From NCBI GenBank assembly GCA_037478855.1, contig JBBFLY010000019.1, positions 1 through 43,913 on the forward strand: a DNA stretch of 43,913 nt. Reading direction: 5' to 3'. The stretch is from Rhabdothermincola sp037478855 (GTDB lineage: Bacteria; Actinomycetota; Acidimicrobiia; Acidimicrobiales; Acidimicrobilacustridaceae). Positions 1 through 8,583 of the stretch are shown in pieces (position 1 is the stretch's first letter; each line of letters starts with the position of its first letter). A model generated the notes under the pieces. That model was not told the origin of the DNA. It searched no databases and was given only the letters and a program-made list of their open reading frames with translations. Made by a program: the position numbers and the translations under genes.

Positions 1-672
1 GCAGTTCCTGCCGCTAACTTGAGGGCCTCCAGATGCCCCACGCTTCCAAAGCAGAGCAGCCTTGCGCCATCCCGCCCGAACTCCAGCGATGTCACAGAAC
101 CATTCGGCACCCTCAGCCCGATCGAAGCCGCGCTGCTCGCCATGAACCGACCGCCCGGCGCGGGTCGCAGCTTCGCGTTCGAGCGCTGGCCCAGCTTCGC
201 CCCGGGAACCTGGGCCAGCGTGCTCGAGTCCGCCCGGCGAGCCAGCGAGGAGCCCCGGAGGCGGTCCGACCCGCCCGTGATCATCGGGTCCGACCGCGAC
301 GCCGGCGCGATCGAGGCAGCGCAGGCCAATGCGCAGCGGGCCGGCGTCGCCGACCTCGTCGAGCTCCGTCGAGCCACGATCTCCGAGGTCGAGCCACCGG
401 CGTCGACGCCGAACCCCGGCTGGATCCTCACCAACCCGCCGTACGGCAAGCGGATCAGCTCGACCGGCGACCTGCGGGACCTCTACGCCCGCCTCGGGCA
501 GGTGGCGCGCAGCCGGTTCCCCGGGTGGTCGGTCGGTCTGCTCGCCGCGGACCGGCGGCTCGCCGCGCACACCGCGCTCCCGCTGCACGAGCGGTTCCGC
601 ACCTCCAACGGAGCGCTCGCCGTGCGGCTGCTCACCGCTGAGCTGCGACCACCGAGTCGAACCGACTCCTGA
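1..672 (+). CDS. THUMP/RlmL-type class I SAM-dependent RNA methyltransferase, 3' part
   Basis: The frame is open from the first base and ends in TGA, giving 223 residues of what is normally a longer protein. The methyltransferase core is clear: PIEAALLAMNRPPG followed by FAFERWPSF, an acidic motif II region (IIGSDRDAGAIEAAQANAQRAG) and the catalytic NPPYGKR motif, which marks N2-guanine or related RNA methyltransferases of the RlmL/TrmG10-like class. The SAM-binding motif I should read roughly D-P-x-C-G-S-G-T-x-P-I-E-A-A; here it reads EPFGTLSPIEAA, so the CGSG loop is missing. The residues before it do not resemble the family and use rarer codons (aga, cca, ctt). The gene is therefore partial and its upstream end may be broken or misassembled. 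No role beyond methylation of an RNA base can be assigned. Confidence 0.75.
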   Translation, partial: AVPAANLRASRCPTLPKQSSLAPSRPNSSDVTEPFGTLSPIEAALLAMNRPPGAGRSFAFERWPSFAPGTWASVLESARRASEEPRRRSDPPVIIGSDRDAGAIEAAQANAQRAGVADLVELRRATISEVEPPASTPNPGWILTNPPYGKRISSTGDLRDLYARLGQVARSRFPGWSVGLLAADRRLAAHTALPLHERFRTSNGALAVRLLTAELRPPSRTDS

Positions 673-737
673 ACGACGTCACGGCCACCCGACGGAAGCC
701 GGGGAGCAGCCGAGCACGGAGAGCCGATCGACCTCAG

Positions 738-1991
738 CTACTCCAGGGTGGCGTAGCTGGTGGAGCGGTCCTCCGTGCGCGAACCCCGGGCCTCCGCAAC
801 GCAGTCGGCCAGATCCCGCAGGTACTCCTCGATCACTGGCGCGTTGCCCGCGCTCACCGTGGCGTGCAACGAGTCGGGCGGTGTCTGCCGATCGTGGAAC
901 CAGCCCCGCCGCAACAGGGCGTCCCCGACCGCGAAGACGTCAAGGGGCTCCTCCGACTCCGGGTCGGCGGCGATCGCCACCAGGTGTGCTTCGGGCTCAC
1001 CAAGCACGGTGAGCCCGTCGATGGCACGAATGCCCTCAACCATTCGCTCCCGAGTCTCGATGGTCAGCTTCGTGAGCCGCTTGTAGCCCTCCATGCCGAG
1101 GTGTTGCAGCGTGGCCCACGCCAGCGCGATCGGCAGACCCGGCCGGGTGCCTTGCATCGCGGGCGAGGCGTAGAAGCCGCCGAGCCACCCGTCGAAGACG
1201 AACGTCTGGTAGCGACGAAGCTCCTTGCTGCGGTGCACGATCACCGACGCGCCCTTCGGCGCGTAGCCGAGCTTGTGGAGGTCGGCCGAGATGCTGGTGA
1301 CCCCGTCCACGCGAAAGTCCCACGGCGGCAGCTCGTAGCCCAGCTCCTCCATGAAGGGCAGCACGAAGCCGCCCATGCAGGCATCGACGTGGAAGTTCGC
1401 GCCCGCTTCGGCCGCGACGGCAGCCAGCTCGCCGATCGGATCGATGACGCCCTGCGGGTACTGGGGAGCGGAGCCGACGACCAGCACGGTGTTCTCGTCG
1501 ATCGCCGCGGCCATGGCGTCGACGTCGGCTCGCCAGTCGTCGCGCACCGAAACCTTGCGCATCTCCAAGCCGAAGTAGTGCGCACCCTTGTGGAATGCGG
1601 CGTGTGCCGACTCCGCCACCACCAGGTTGGGACGGTCGATCCCCCGTTCGACACGCCCCCGCTCGCGGGCCGACTTGACCGCCATGAGGATGCTCTCGGT
1701 GCCACCCGAGGTCATGAACCCCGCGGCTTCGGGGCCGCCGTGGAGGAGGTCGGCGGTGATGCGCACCACCTCCGACTGCATGGCGCCGAGACTCGGGAAG
1801 GCGAGGGTGTTCAGCGCGTTCTCGTGCAGGAACTCGACGGCCACCGCCTCTTGCACCTCGTGCAGCGACGGGCCGCCGTCGTAGACCATCCCGAAGGTCT
1901 TGCCGTCCTGCCAGCGCACGTCGTTGGCCTGCTTCGCTCGCAGCTCGGCGAGGATCTCGTCTTTGGATCGTCCCTGTGGCGGCAGCGGCAT
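738..1991 (-). CDS. PLP-dependent group II decarboxylase / sphingosine-1-phosphate lyase-like protein
   Basis: This 417-residue protein has the fold-type I group II decarboxylase layout. Visible landmarks are the N-terminal TFGMVYDGG, the cofactor-binding FMTSGGTESILMAVKSAR, the Asp-containing FHVDACMGGFVLPF and the PLP-lysine motif SADLHKLGYAPKG. The DACMGG and DLHKLGY forms resemble sphinganine-1-phosphate lyases and bacterial relatives more than glutamate decarboxylases. The ATG chosen (MPLPPQ) matches the expected length; the frame stays open further upstream but only into the neighbouring surE region. It follows surE on the same strand after 55 bp, which contain a 7-bp inverted repeat (1992-1998 with 2013-2019). 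Substrate is not deducible: long-chain base phosphate, an amino acid or a tyrosine-like substrate are all possible. Confidence 0.85.
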   Translation of the reverse strand: MPLPPQGRSKDEILAELRAKQANDVRWQDGKTFGMVYDGGPSLHEVQEAVAVEFLHENALNTLAFPSLGAMQSEVVRITADLLHGGPEAAGFMTSGGTESILMAVKSARERGRVERGIDRPNLVVAESAHAAFHKGAHYFGLEMRKVSVRDDWRADVDAMAAAIDENTVLVVGSAPQYPQGVIDPIGELAAVAAEAGANFHVDACMGGFVLPFMEELGYELPPWDFRVDGVTSISADLHKLGYAPKGASVIVHRSKELRRYQTFVFDGWLGGFYASPAMQGTRPGLPIALAWATLQHLGMEGYKRLTKLTIETRERMVEGIRAIDGLTVLGEPEAHLVAIAADPESEEPLDVFAVGDALLRRGWFHDRQTPPDSLHATVSAGNAPVIEEYLRDLADCVAEARGSRTEDRSTSYATLE

Positions 1992-2046
1992 GGTCGGGGA
2001 GCGTACTGCCCGCCCGACCGTCGGAGCCGTGGTGATGCGTGACGGC

Positions 2047-2910
2047 CTACCCCTCGCCGAGGCGCGGGCGGCGCAGCACCCCACCGTTCGACGGGTCGGG
2101 GATCCGGTGCACGGGATGCACGGGAGCCCCCGGAACGAGCTGCTCCGAGAGCTGCGGTTGCCCGGCTTCGACCCCACGGTCGTCGGGCCAGGCCTCCACC
2201 ACGCCCACGAGCGTCGTGAGTGACGCGTAACCCGCTCGGACGAGCCCCTGGTCGGTGTCCGGCTCGTAGTCGATCTCGACCGTGCGAAGCACGAACTGCA
2301 GGCGGTCCCGGGCTGGGCCTTCGACACCTGCTCGCACCTCCCCGAACGGAGCGAGGCGTGCCCAGCGCAGACCTCGGACCCGCTCTCTCGGCAGCGCAGG
2401 CACGTTGAGGTTCAGCACGCTGCGAGCGGGTGCCTCGTTGAAGAGGGCGAGGGTCTCCACCGCGATCGCAGCCGCGGTGTCCCAGTGCCAGCGCTCGCCT
2501 GACTGCACGCTCACCGCCAGACCGGACAACCCGAAGTTCTGTGCGGTGAGCACCGCGCCGACGGTACCCGAGTGCAGGATCGCCCGTCCGGTGTTCAGCC
2601 CGGCGTTGATCCCAGACACCACGAACTCCGGCCGGCGATCGCCGAACCCCCCGAGCACGGTGGCCAGCACGGCCAGCCCCGGTGGGCCGGCGAGTGACCA
2701 GGCCTCGACCTCCGGCGCACCCGGGAGGTGGGCGCGGGCCACCTCGACGTGCTCGTCGGGATGCATCCGCCCGAGAGCGGAGGATGCGCCGCTCCAGTCG
2801 TGGGACGGTGCGACGACGAGCACCTCGTGTCCCGCCTCGTGCAGGGCGCCGGCGAGGACGTGGATGCCCTCTGAGCCAATGCCGTCGTCGTTCGTGACCA
2901 GGATGCGCAC
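2047..2910 (-). CDS. surE: 5'/3'-nucleotidase SurE
   Basis: The 287-residue product opens with MRILVTNDDGIGSEGI, the diagnostic SurE metal site (N7, D8, D9), followed by VVAPSHDWSGASSAL, which supplies the conserved serine of the active site, and SGINAGLNTG, a further conserved metal-site segment. SurE enzymes dephosphorylate nucleoside 5'- and 3'-monophosphates and short polyphosphates in the cytoplasm. The start is GTG, three bases after the TGA of the amidohydrolase, so the two genes are very likely cotranscribed. The length is slightly above the usual 250-270 residues because of a C-terminal extension. Confidence 0.93.
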   Translation of the reverse strand: MRILVTNDDGIGSEGIHVLAGALHEAGHEVLVVAPSHDWSGASSALGRMHPDEHVEVARAHLPGAPEVEAWSLAGPPGLAVLATVLGGFGDRRPEFVVSGINAGLNTGRAILHSGTVGAVLTAQNFGLSGLAVSVQSGERWHWDTAAAIAVETLALFNEAPARSVLNLNVPALPRERVRGLRWARLAPFGEVRAGVEGPARDRLQFVLRTVEIDYEPDTDQGLVRAGYASLTTLVGVVEAWPDDRGVEAGQPQLSEQLVPGAPVHPVHRIPDPSNGGVLRRPRLGEG

Positions 2911-2913
2911 AGC

Positions 2914-4092
2914 TCAGGGGCGTCGCACGTTGAGCTCGGCGACGTTGTCGAACAGGATCCGCCGGCGCGCCTCCGCGGGCAGCTCCTTCAGCTCGACCAC
3001 GTAGTCGAGTGGGGAAGGCATGCCCTCGATGTGGGGCCAGTCCGAGCCGAAGATCACCCGGTCGGGACCCATCCACTCCACGATCTTGTTGACGTCGTCC
3101 TCCCAGAACGGGTTGATCCACACGTGCCGCCGGAACAGCTCCACCGGGTCCTCGGGGAACCATCCGGGCACCTTGCGGGCCGTCGAACGCAACTTGGCGA
3201 ACAGATCGGGCAGGAACTCGGCGCCGTTCTCCACGGACGCGATGCGCAGGTTGGGGAACCTCACGAAGAGGTTGTCGAACATCAACGACAGCAGGTACTC
3301 GAAGATCGCCCGCTCGATGGCGAACATCTTGATCGACGGCTTCCAGCTGCCCTGGAAGGTCGCACCAAACCCGTCGGGCGCGTAGCCGTTCGAGGAGCCG
3401 CCGCTGTCCCCGGCGTGCAGCACCACGGTGATGCCCGCCTCGTTCACCCGGGCCCAGAACGGATCGAACATCGGCTCGAAGGGGTTGTGCCGGCCCGTGA
3501 CGGTGGTGGGGGCGGCAGGCCGCATCACGATCGTGCCGGCACCACGGTCGAGCGCCCACTCCAGCTCCTCGACGGCCCAGTCCACATCGGCGAGCGTGAG
3601 GTAGGGGGCGGCGAAGATGCGGTCGCGGTAGGCGAAGCCCCAGTCCTCCTCCACCCAGCGGTTGAAAGCCCGGAACGTGAGACACACCGCCTCGGGATCG
3701 TCTTTGAGCAGCTCCTCGTAGAGCATCCCGAGCGTGGGGAACAGCCAGCAGGCCTGCAGACCCTGCTGATCCATCTCCGCCAGGCGGGCGTCACGGTCCC
3801 GGTAGGCCGCGCGGATGGGTTCGCGGTCCTGCAGGAACTCGAGGGGGTTGCGCTGGTCGGGGTTGCCGCGGAAGTAGTCGTGCATCGCGCCCGGCTTGGC
3901 GACCGGGTCGAAGGTGGGGTTGGTGACCGCGCGACTGACCCGACCGCCCACCACGTGATAGCGACGCCCCTCGATCTCGCACCACTGCACGCACCGGGGC
4001 CCGAGTGACCGGTCGAGATGACGAGTGAAGGCGTCGAGCGCCTCGTAGTAGTGGTTGTCGCAATCGAAGACCGGATGATCGAGCTCTTCCAC
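2914..4092 (-). CDS. Amidohydrolase 2 family metal-dependent hydrolase
   Basis: The 392-residue protein has the amidohydrolase_2 TIM-barrel pattern: an N-terminal metal motif FDCDNHYYE, a central TVVLHAGDSGG segment with the metal-binding His, and a C-terminal IFGSDWPHIEG in which SDWPH carries the catalytic Asp. This family includes ACMSD-type decarboxylases and related hydratases. Close relatives are abundant in actinobacteria next to acyl-CoA catabolic genes, mostly without known substrate. Translation starts at GTG. It is first in a three-gene minus-strand run with surE and the PLP enzyme, and is divergent from the GGDEF gene across 74 bp. Confidence 0.85.
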   Translation of the reverse strand: MEELDHPVFDCDNHYYEALDAFTRHLDRSLGPRCVQWCEIEGRRYHVVGGRVSRAVTNPTFDPVAKPGAMHDYFRGNPDQRNPLEFLQDREPIRAAYRDRDARLAEMDQQGLQACWLFPTLGMLYEELLKDDPEAVCLTFRAFNRWVEEDWGFAYRDRIFAAPYLTLADVDWAVEELEWALDRGAGTIVMRPAAPTTVTGRHNPFEPMFDPFWARVNEAGITVVLHAGDSGGSSNGYAPDGFGATFQGSWKPSIKMFAIERAIFEYLLSLMFDNLFVRFPNLRIASVENGAEFLPDLFAKLRSTARKVPGWFPEDPVELFRRHVWINPFWEDDVNKIVEWMGPDRVIFGSDWPHIEGMPSPLDYVVELKELPAEARRRILFDNVAELNVRRP

Positions 4093-4100
4093 GGAAGCCC

Positions 4101-4134
4101 CCTACGACGGTCGGAAGACCTCCTCGATCGTAGG
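4101..4134. promoter_or_regulatory. Inverted repeat between divergent amidohydrolase and GGDEF genes
   Basis: CCTACGA (4101-4107) and TCGTAGG (4128-4134) are perfect 7-bp inverted arms with a 20-bp spacer. They occupy most of the 74-bp divergent intergenic region, so a regulator bound here could affect both transcripts. The spacer is long for a single operator dyad; chance is not excluded at this GC content. Confidence 0.3.
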
Positions 4135-4166
4135 CCGACGAGCACGCACCGAACCGCTCTGACAGA

Positions 4167-5558
4167 GTGAACATTGTGAAGACGGCAGGTGCGGGTGGCG
4201 TGCCGCCATGGGGAGACGGACAGGTGGTGGTCGACGCCATCGAGACCATCACCGACCTGGTGGCGGTCGTCGACGAAGCCTGGCGGATCCGCTACCTCAA
4301 CCCGCACAGTGCCCGCCTCCTCGGCTTCAACCCCGACGAGATCGTCGGACGAGCGATCTTCGAGCTCGTCCATCCCGATGATCTCCATCGGGCGCTCGAA
4401 GTGATCGGGCGCATCAGCGAAGGCAACCACGACTTCGACGTCACACCAGCCTTCTACCGCCTCCGGACCGCCGACGGTCGGTGGCGGCGCATCGAGCTGA
4501 ACGCCGCCCTCGCACGCCGGGGACACGGTGACCAGCTCGTGGTGGTCGGCCGGTACTCCGGCGACCACGACCTGCAGGACCGCCTCATCGAGCTGTTCAC
4601 GAACGATGCTCCCACCGAGGTGCTCATCGGGATGGTGCCGGAGTTCGGCTGGTGGCGGCAGCCCGACGTCGACTACGCCATCTTCTACCTCGACGACGAT
4701 GGCCGCCCGGCAGCCAGCGGCTCGCACACCCTGGTCGAGCTCGGTGGGCTGGAGGATCCCTCCACGCCGTGGGCCGAGGCGGCGGCGAGCGGCCAGGCAC
4801 GACTCGCGACGATCGAGGAGCTGCACCCCGACTACGCCGGTCGTGCCGAGCAGGCGGGGTTCACCCACACCTGGGCCCACCCGGTCGAGGACCCGATGCA
4901 CGACAGCTACGCGGTGGTGGCCTACGCCCGTCGTCACGGCCCACCCCCGGACGTCTTCCGGTACGCACTCGAGGTGATGGCCAAGAACCTGCGGGCCGTG
5001 CTGCGATGGCGCCACCACGTCGACGGCCTCCGGCGCGCCGCCCGACGAGATCCTCTCACGGGCATCCCCAACCGGGCCGAGTTCTGGGCGCTGCTCGAAG
5101 AGCTCAAGCGGTCGAGCCCGCCTGCGAAGGTGGCGGTGCTCTACCTCGACCTCGACGGCTTCAAGGAGATCAACGACCGGTTCGGTCACACGGTCGGCGA
5201 CCGGCTGCTCACCGAAGCAGCCGCCCGGCTCACCGCCGCGCTGCGGCCCGGTGACGCGGTGGCCCGCATCGGCGGTGACGAGTTCGCGGTGGTCTGTCGC
5301 GACCTGCCGACCGAGGATGCGGCGGCCGCTTTGGCTGAACGGGTGCTGCGCATCCTCGAGGAGCCGTTCGTGATCGGCCGCGAGACGCTTCACGTCGGCG
5401 CGAGCATCGGCATCGCGACGGTGGAGGCTTCACGCCTCGACGCCGACGTCCTCCTCGAGCAGGCGGACCGCGCGCTCTACGAGGCCAAGCGCCAAGGCAG
5501 GGGTCGCTGGCATCACGCAGGGGCGGCGACACCTCCTGACCGACACGACGGCACCTAG
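4167..5558 (+). CDS. PAS-GGDEF diguanylate cyclase
   Basis: This 463-residue cytoplasmic protein has an N-terminal PAS domain (about residues 20-125: TDLVAVVDEAWRIRYLNPHSARLLGF and FELVHPDDL), a middle region of about 150 residues without a recognised domain, and a C-terminal GGDEF domain from about residue 295 (RDPLTGIPNRAEF). The active-site motif is intact, GGDEF at 369-373, and an RPGD inhibitory I-site (360-363) sits exactly five residues upstream, so product feedback by c-di-GMP is expected. No transmembrane segment is visible. The start used is GTG; a second GTG lies three codons later. It leads a plus-strand series and the next gene begins 10 bp after its stop. Confidence 0.9.
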   Translation: MNIVKTAGAGGVPPWGDGQVVVDAIETITDLVAVVDEAWRIRYLNPHSARLLGFNPDEIVGRAIFELVHPDDLHRALEVIGRISEGNHDFDVTPAFYRLRTADGRWRRIELNAALARRGHGDQLVVVGRYSGDHDLQDRLIELFTNDAPTEVLIGMVPEFGWWRQPDVDYAIFYLDDDGRPAASGSHTLVELGGLEDPSTPWAEAAASGQARLATIEELHPDYAGRAEQAGFTHTWAHPVEDPMHDSYAVVAYARRHGPPPDVFRYALEVMAKNLRAVLRWRHHVDGLRRAARRDPLTGIPNRAEFWALLEELKRSSPPAKVAVLYLDLDGFKEINDRFGHTVGDRLLTEAAARLTAALRPGDAVARIGGDEFAVVCRDLPTEDAAAALAERVLRILEEPFVIGRETLHVGASIGIATVEASRLDADVLLEQADRALYEAKRQGRGRWHHAGAATPPDRHDGT

Positions 5559-5568
5559 GCTGCCGGGT

Positions 5569-6327
5569 GTGGAGGGTGACTACCTCACCGTCGAAGCCCG
5601 AGAGCCGGTGCTGCTGGTCACCCTCAACCGCCCTCAGAAGCTCAATGCGTACGACGGTCCCGGCCTCAAAGCCCTCGGGACGGTCTGGCACCTGCTCGAC
5701 GAGGACCCCGCCCTCCGGGTCGGTGTGCTCACCGGGGCCGGCGAGCAGGCGTTCTGCGTCGGCGCCGACATCGCCGCGGCCGCAGGTGGTGGCTTCGATG
5801 ACCCCCCGTACCCCGAGGTGGCCGAGGGTCTGGCCCGCAAGCCGGTGATCGCCGCGATCGAGGGCCGTTGCCTGGGGGGAGGCATGATGATCGCAACCGG
5901 ATGCGACCTGCGCATCGCCGGTGACACCGCCGAGTTCGGTCTGCCCGAGGCGCGCTGGAACCTCCCTGCCCAGTGGTTGGGCGCGCTTGCCCGACAGCTC
6001 CTGCCCGCGCACGCGCTCGAGCTGGCACTGCTCGCCGACGAGCGGCTCCCGGCCTCCCGGATGTACGAGATGGGGTGGCTGAACCGAGTGGTGCCCGCAG
6101 GCCGGGCGCTGCACGAGGCCCTGCGGTGGGCCGAACGGCTCGCCGCGCTCGCGCCCGCAGCCCTGCGAGCGTTCAAAGAACAGATCACGCGAGCCGCGTG
6201 GATGGCGCCCGACGACGCTCTTGCCCTCGGGCACCGCCACGCGGCAGCGCTGATCACCATGCGCGACACGGCAGAGGGCGGACGCGCCTTCGCCGAACGC
6301 CGACCCCCGAACTTCGAGGATCGCTGA
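5569..6327 (+). CDS. Enoyl-CoA hydratase/isomerase (crotonase) family protein
   Basis: The 252-residue protein has the crotonase fold. VLLVTLNRPQKLNAYD is the N-terminal CoA-site motif, AFCVGADIAAAA is the first oxyanion-hole segment, and IEGRCLGGGMMIATGCDLRIAGDTAEFGLPEARWNL holds the second oxyanion glycine and a Glu in the usual E164-like place. The normal GAGGTQ segment after it is replaced by PAQWLG, so the exact reaction (hydratase, isomerase or other) is uncertain. Translation starts at GTG, 10 bp after the GGDEF gene, and the following gene begins one base after its stop, which indicates an operon. Confidence 0.88.
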   Translation: MEGDYLTVEAREPVLLVTLNRPQKLNAYDGPGLKALGTVWHLLDEDPALRVGVLTGAGEQAFCVGADIAAAAGGGFDDPPYPEVAEGLARKPVIAAIEGRCLGGGMMIATGCDLRIAGDTAEFGLPEARWNLPAQWLGALARQLLPAHALELALLADERLPASRMYEMGWLNRVVPAGRALHEALRWAERLAALAPAALRAFKEQITRAAWMAPDDALALGHRHAAALITMRDTAEGGRAFAERRPPNFEDR

Positions 6328-6328
6328 C

Positions 6329-7543
6329 GTGCCCCCCGCACCCGAGCGTCCGTCGGACCGTCGGGTTCTCAACGGGGAGCTGTGGGATCTGCTGGTGGCG
6401 AAGGTCGCCGACCTGCGATCGCTGGTGTGGAGCGACGGCGTCCCCGCTGATCCGCTCGTACGGGCTGAAGGGCTGCGCTACCTCCTGCGCTTCCTGGCTG
6501 CGGGCATCGCCGCGTGCGTCGAGTACGACGACACCGAGACCCCCGAGCTCGGCCGGTACATCGAGAACCACATGAGCTGGGGGCTGGACAACCCCGACTG
6601 CAACTACTCCTACACGCGGCTGCGAGGCGACGCGACCTATCGCATCAGCGGCAACCGGGGTACGGCCCGACACCTCGAGCTGCAGGTCAACACGGGCCAC
6701 ATGTCGGACGGGAACTTCACCGGCTGGCGCGCCGTCTCGGCGATCACCGGCGACGAGCTGACCACCGATGGGGACGGGGACTTCGAGCTGTTCCTCTCAG
6801 CCCGGGAGCATGCCGGCGGCAACTGGCTGCGGCTTGACGAGCGTGCCAGCTTCCTGCTCGTCCGCCAGTACTTCGAGGACTGGGAGCACGAGCGACCGGC
6901 GGAGCTGGTCATCGAACAGGTCGGGTTCCGGTACCCACCCAGATCGCTGACCACTGGCGAGATCGGCGCCCGAGTCGACCTGCTGTGCCAATGGCTCGAG
7001 GTCGGAGCCCGCTGCTGGGACGACATCAGCCGCGGCATCCTCGAGGCGGAGCCGGGCGATCTGACACCCTTCCGTCCCCCGGTCGACGCGTCCGGGCTGA
7101 AGGGGCAGGCCTACGGCATGGGCGCGTGGCGCTGCCAGCCCGACGAGGCCGTCATCTTGACCCTCGAACCGCCGACGTGTCGCATGTGGGGGGTGTCGCT
7201 CTGCGACCGCTTCTGGCAGAGCATCGACTTCGCGAACCACCAGTCATCACTGAACTCCGCGCAGGCGACGCTGAACCTCGACGGCCAGCTGGTGGCGGTG
7301 ATCTGCCAGGACGACCCGGGGGTGGCCAACTGGCTCGACCCCGCCGGCCATCGAGAAGGCACGCTCGCGCTCCGCTACCTGCTCCCCGAGCCTGACGACC
7401 TTCCCACCCTGCGATATCGCACGGTGGCCCGGGACCAGCTCGACCACGAGCTGCCCCCCGACACCCCACGCATCGACCCTGCGGAGCGCAGGATCGTCCT
7501 CGAGCGCCGGCGGCGGGCCGTGATGCGCCGCTACCGGAGGTAG
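6329..7543 (+). CDS. DUF1214-like protein of unknown function
   Basis: This 404-residue protein has no signal peptide or membrane segment. The C-terminal part (about 265-375), with RMWGVSLCDRFW, a LNLDGQLVAVICQDDPG segment and ANWLDPAG, resembles the DUF1214 module seen in actinobacterial proteins next to lipid or aromatic catabolic genes. The N-terminal 200 residues contain an HLELQVNTGHM segment and many acidic residues but no motif I recognise. A GTG start lies one base after the crotonase stop, and its own stop is two bases before the sulfotransferase ATG, so it is translationally linked to both. Function unknown; a role on an acyl or sulfated substrate would be guesswork. Confidence 0.8.
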   Translation: MPPAPERPSDRRVLNGELWDLLVAKVADLRSLVWSDGVPADPLVRAEGLRYLLRFLAAGIAACVEYDDTETPELGRYIENHMSWGLDNPDCNYSYTRLRGDATYRISGNRGTARHLELQVNTGHMSDGNFTGWRAVSAITGDELTTDGDGDFELFLSAREHAGGNWLRLDERASFLLVRQYFEDWEHERPAELVIEQVGFRYPPRSLTTGEIGARVDLLCQWLEVGARCWDDISRGILEAEPGDLTPFRPPVDASGLKGQAYGMGAWRCQPDEAVILTLEPPTCRMWGVSLCDRFWQSIDFANHQSSLNSAQATLNLDGQLVAVICQDDPGVANWLDPAGHREGTLALRYLLPEPDDLPTLRYRTVARDQLDHELPPDTPRIDPAERRIVLERRRRAVMRRYRR

Positions 7544-7545
7544 AG

Positions 7546-8517
7546 ATGGAACGCTTCGTGGTGGGAACGGGCCGGTGCGGTTCCACGCTGCTCGCGAGGA
7601 TGCTGGCCGAGCACCGGGAGGTGGTGAGCCTCCACGAGTTCTTCACCGGCCTGGACTGGGAGCGGCGGTTCGCGCCCGGGGTCGTGAGCGGCGAGCGGTT
7701 CGCCGCACTGATCGGCGCAGAGCAGCCGGTCACCAACGCGGTGCTGGCTCGGGGCCACACCAGCGATGAGATCCGCTACCCGTTCGGCGCGCCGGGGGCG
7801 CGGTACCAGCCGGGTGATCCAGTGCCGTGGATCCTCATCTCGATGCTCAGCCATCTGACCGACGATCCGGACCCGCTCTTCGACGAGGTGATGGCGTTCG
7901 CCCGCGCGCGGCCGGACGCGCCGCTGGCTGACCACTACCGCTCACTGTTCGAGCTGCTCACCGAGCGCTTCGACGGCTCGGTGTGGATCGAGCGCTCAGG
8001 CTCATCGCTCGACTACCTCACCGGTCTGATCGACCTGTACCCCGACGCCCGGTTCGTGCACATCCACCGTGACGGCCCGGAGGCCGCGCTGTCCATCCGC
8101 GAGCATCCCTTCTTCCGCCTCGGCGTCGCGTTCTTCCTCGAGCTGCTCCCCGAGCGCAGCGACGCTGAGGACGAGGCGGAGCTGATCAGCAGGATCATCG
8201 ACACGCCTCCACCCTGCTGGGCCGTCGGGCGCTTCTGGAGCGACCAGGTGCTGCGCGGCTTCCGCGCGCTACCACGGCTCAACCGCAACCAGTTCCTGCA
8301 GGTGCGGTTCGAGGACCTGCTCGTCGCGCCGCACATCGTGCTCGCCCAGATCGCAACGTTCTTCGAGCTCCCCGAGGACGAGGGGTTCCTCGGTCGCGCC
8401 TGCGCGATGGTGCGAACGCCGCCTCCTCCCCGGCTCGACGTGCTGGCTCCCGGCGAGCGCGACGAGCTCGTGCGCGCCTGCCGGCCCGGGCAGCTGCTGC
8501 TCGGCCGCTCTGACTGA
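7546..8517 (+). CDS. PAPS-dependent sulfotransferase family protein
   Basis: The N-terminus MERFVVGTGRCGSTLLARML contains the P-loop-like 5'-phosphosulfate binding motif (GTGRCGST), and ARFVHIHRDGPEAALSIREH is the matching 3'-phosphate motif with conserved Arg and Ser. These are signatures of sulfotransferases that move sulfate from PAPS to a hydroxyl group. The 323-residue length fits the bacterial Stf group. A strong ribosome binding site (GGAGG) lies about 7 bases before the ATG, overlapping the end of the DUF1214-like gene. The acceptor is unknown; lipids, trehalose glycolipids or small alcohols are known acceptors in the family. Confidence 0.85.
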   Translation: MERFVVGTGRCGSTLLARMLAEHREVVSLHEFFTGLDWERRFAPGVVSGERFAALIGAEQPVTNAVLARGHTSDEIRYPFGAPGARYQPGDPVPWILISMLSHLTDDPDPLFDEVMAFARARPDAPLADHYRSLFELLTERFDGSVWIERSGSSLDYLTGLIDLYPDARFVHIHRDGPEAALSIREHPFFRLGVAFFLELLPERSDAEDEAELISRIIDTPPPCWAVGRFWSDQVLRGFRALPRLNRNQFLQVRFEDLLVAPHIVLAQIATFFELPEDEGFLGRACAMVRTPPPPRLDVLAPGERDELVRACRPGQLLLGRSD

Positions 8518-8583
8518 GCGTCACCGCCTCCCCGAGCGGCGGGACCGGGCGAGGGGGGACGAGGTGACGGCTACGGTCACGAC

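Noticed and set aside
1992..2019. Terminator after surE
   Set aside because: The 7-bp arms have a 14-bp spacer and no T-run, which is too weak to call in GC-rich DNA.
1811..3685. A 624-codon open frame on the minus strand
   Set aside because: It is arginine- and proline-rich and shifts out of the clear amidohydrolase, surE and PLP-lyase frames; high GC leaves long open frames by chance.
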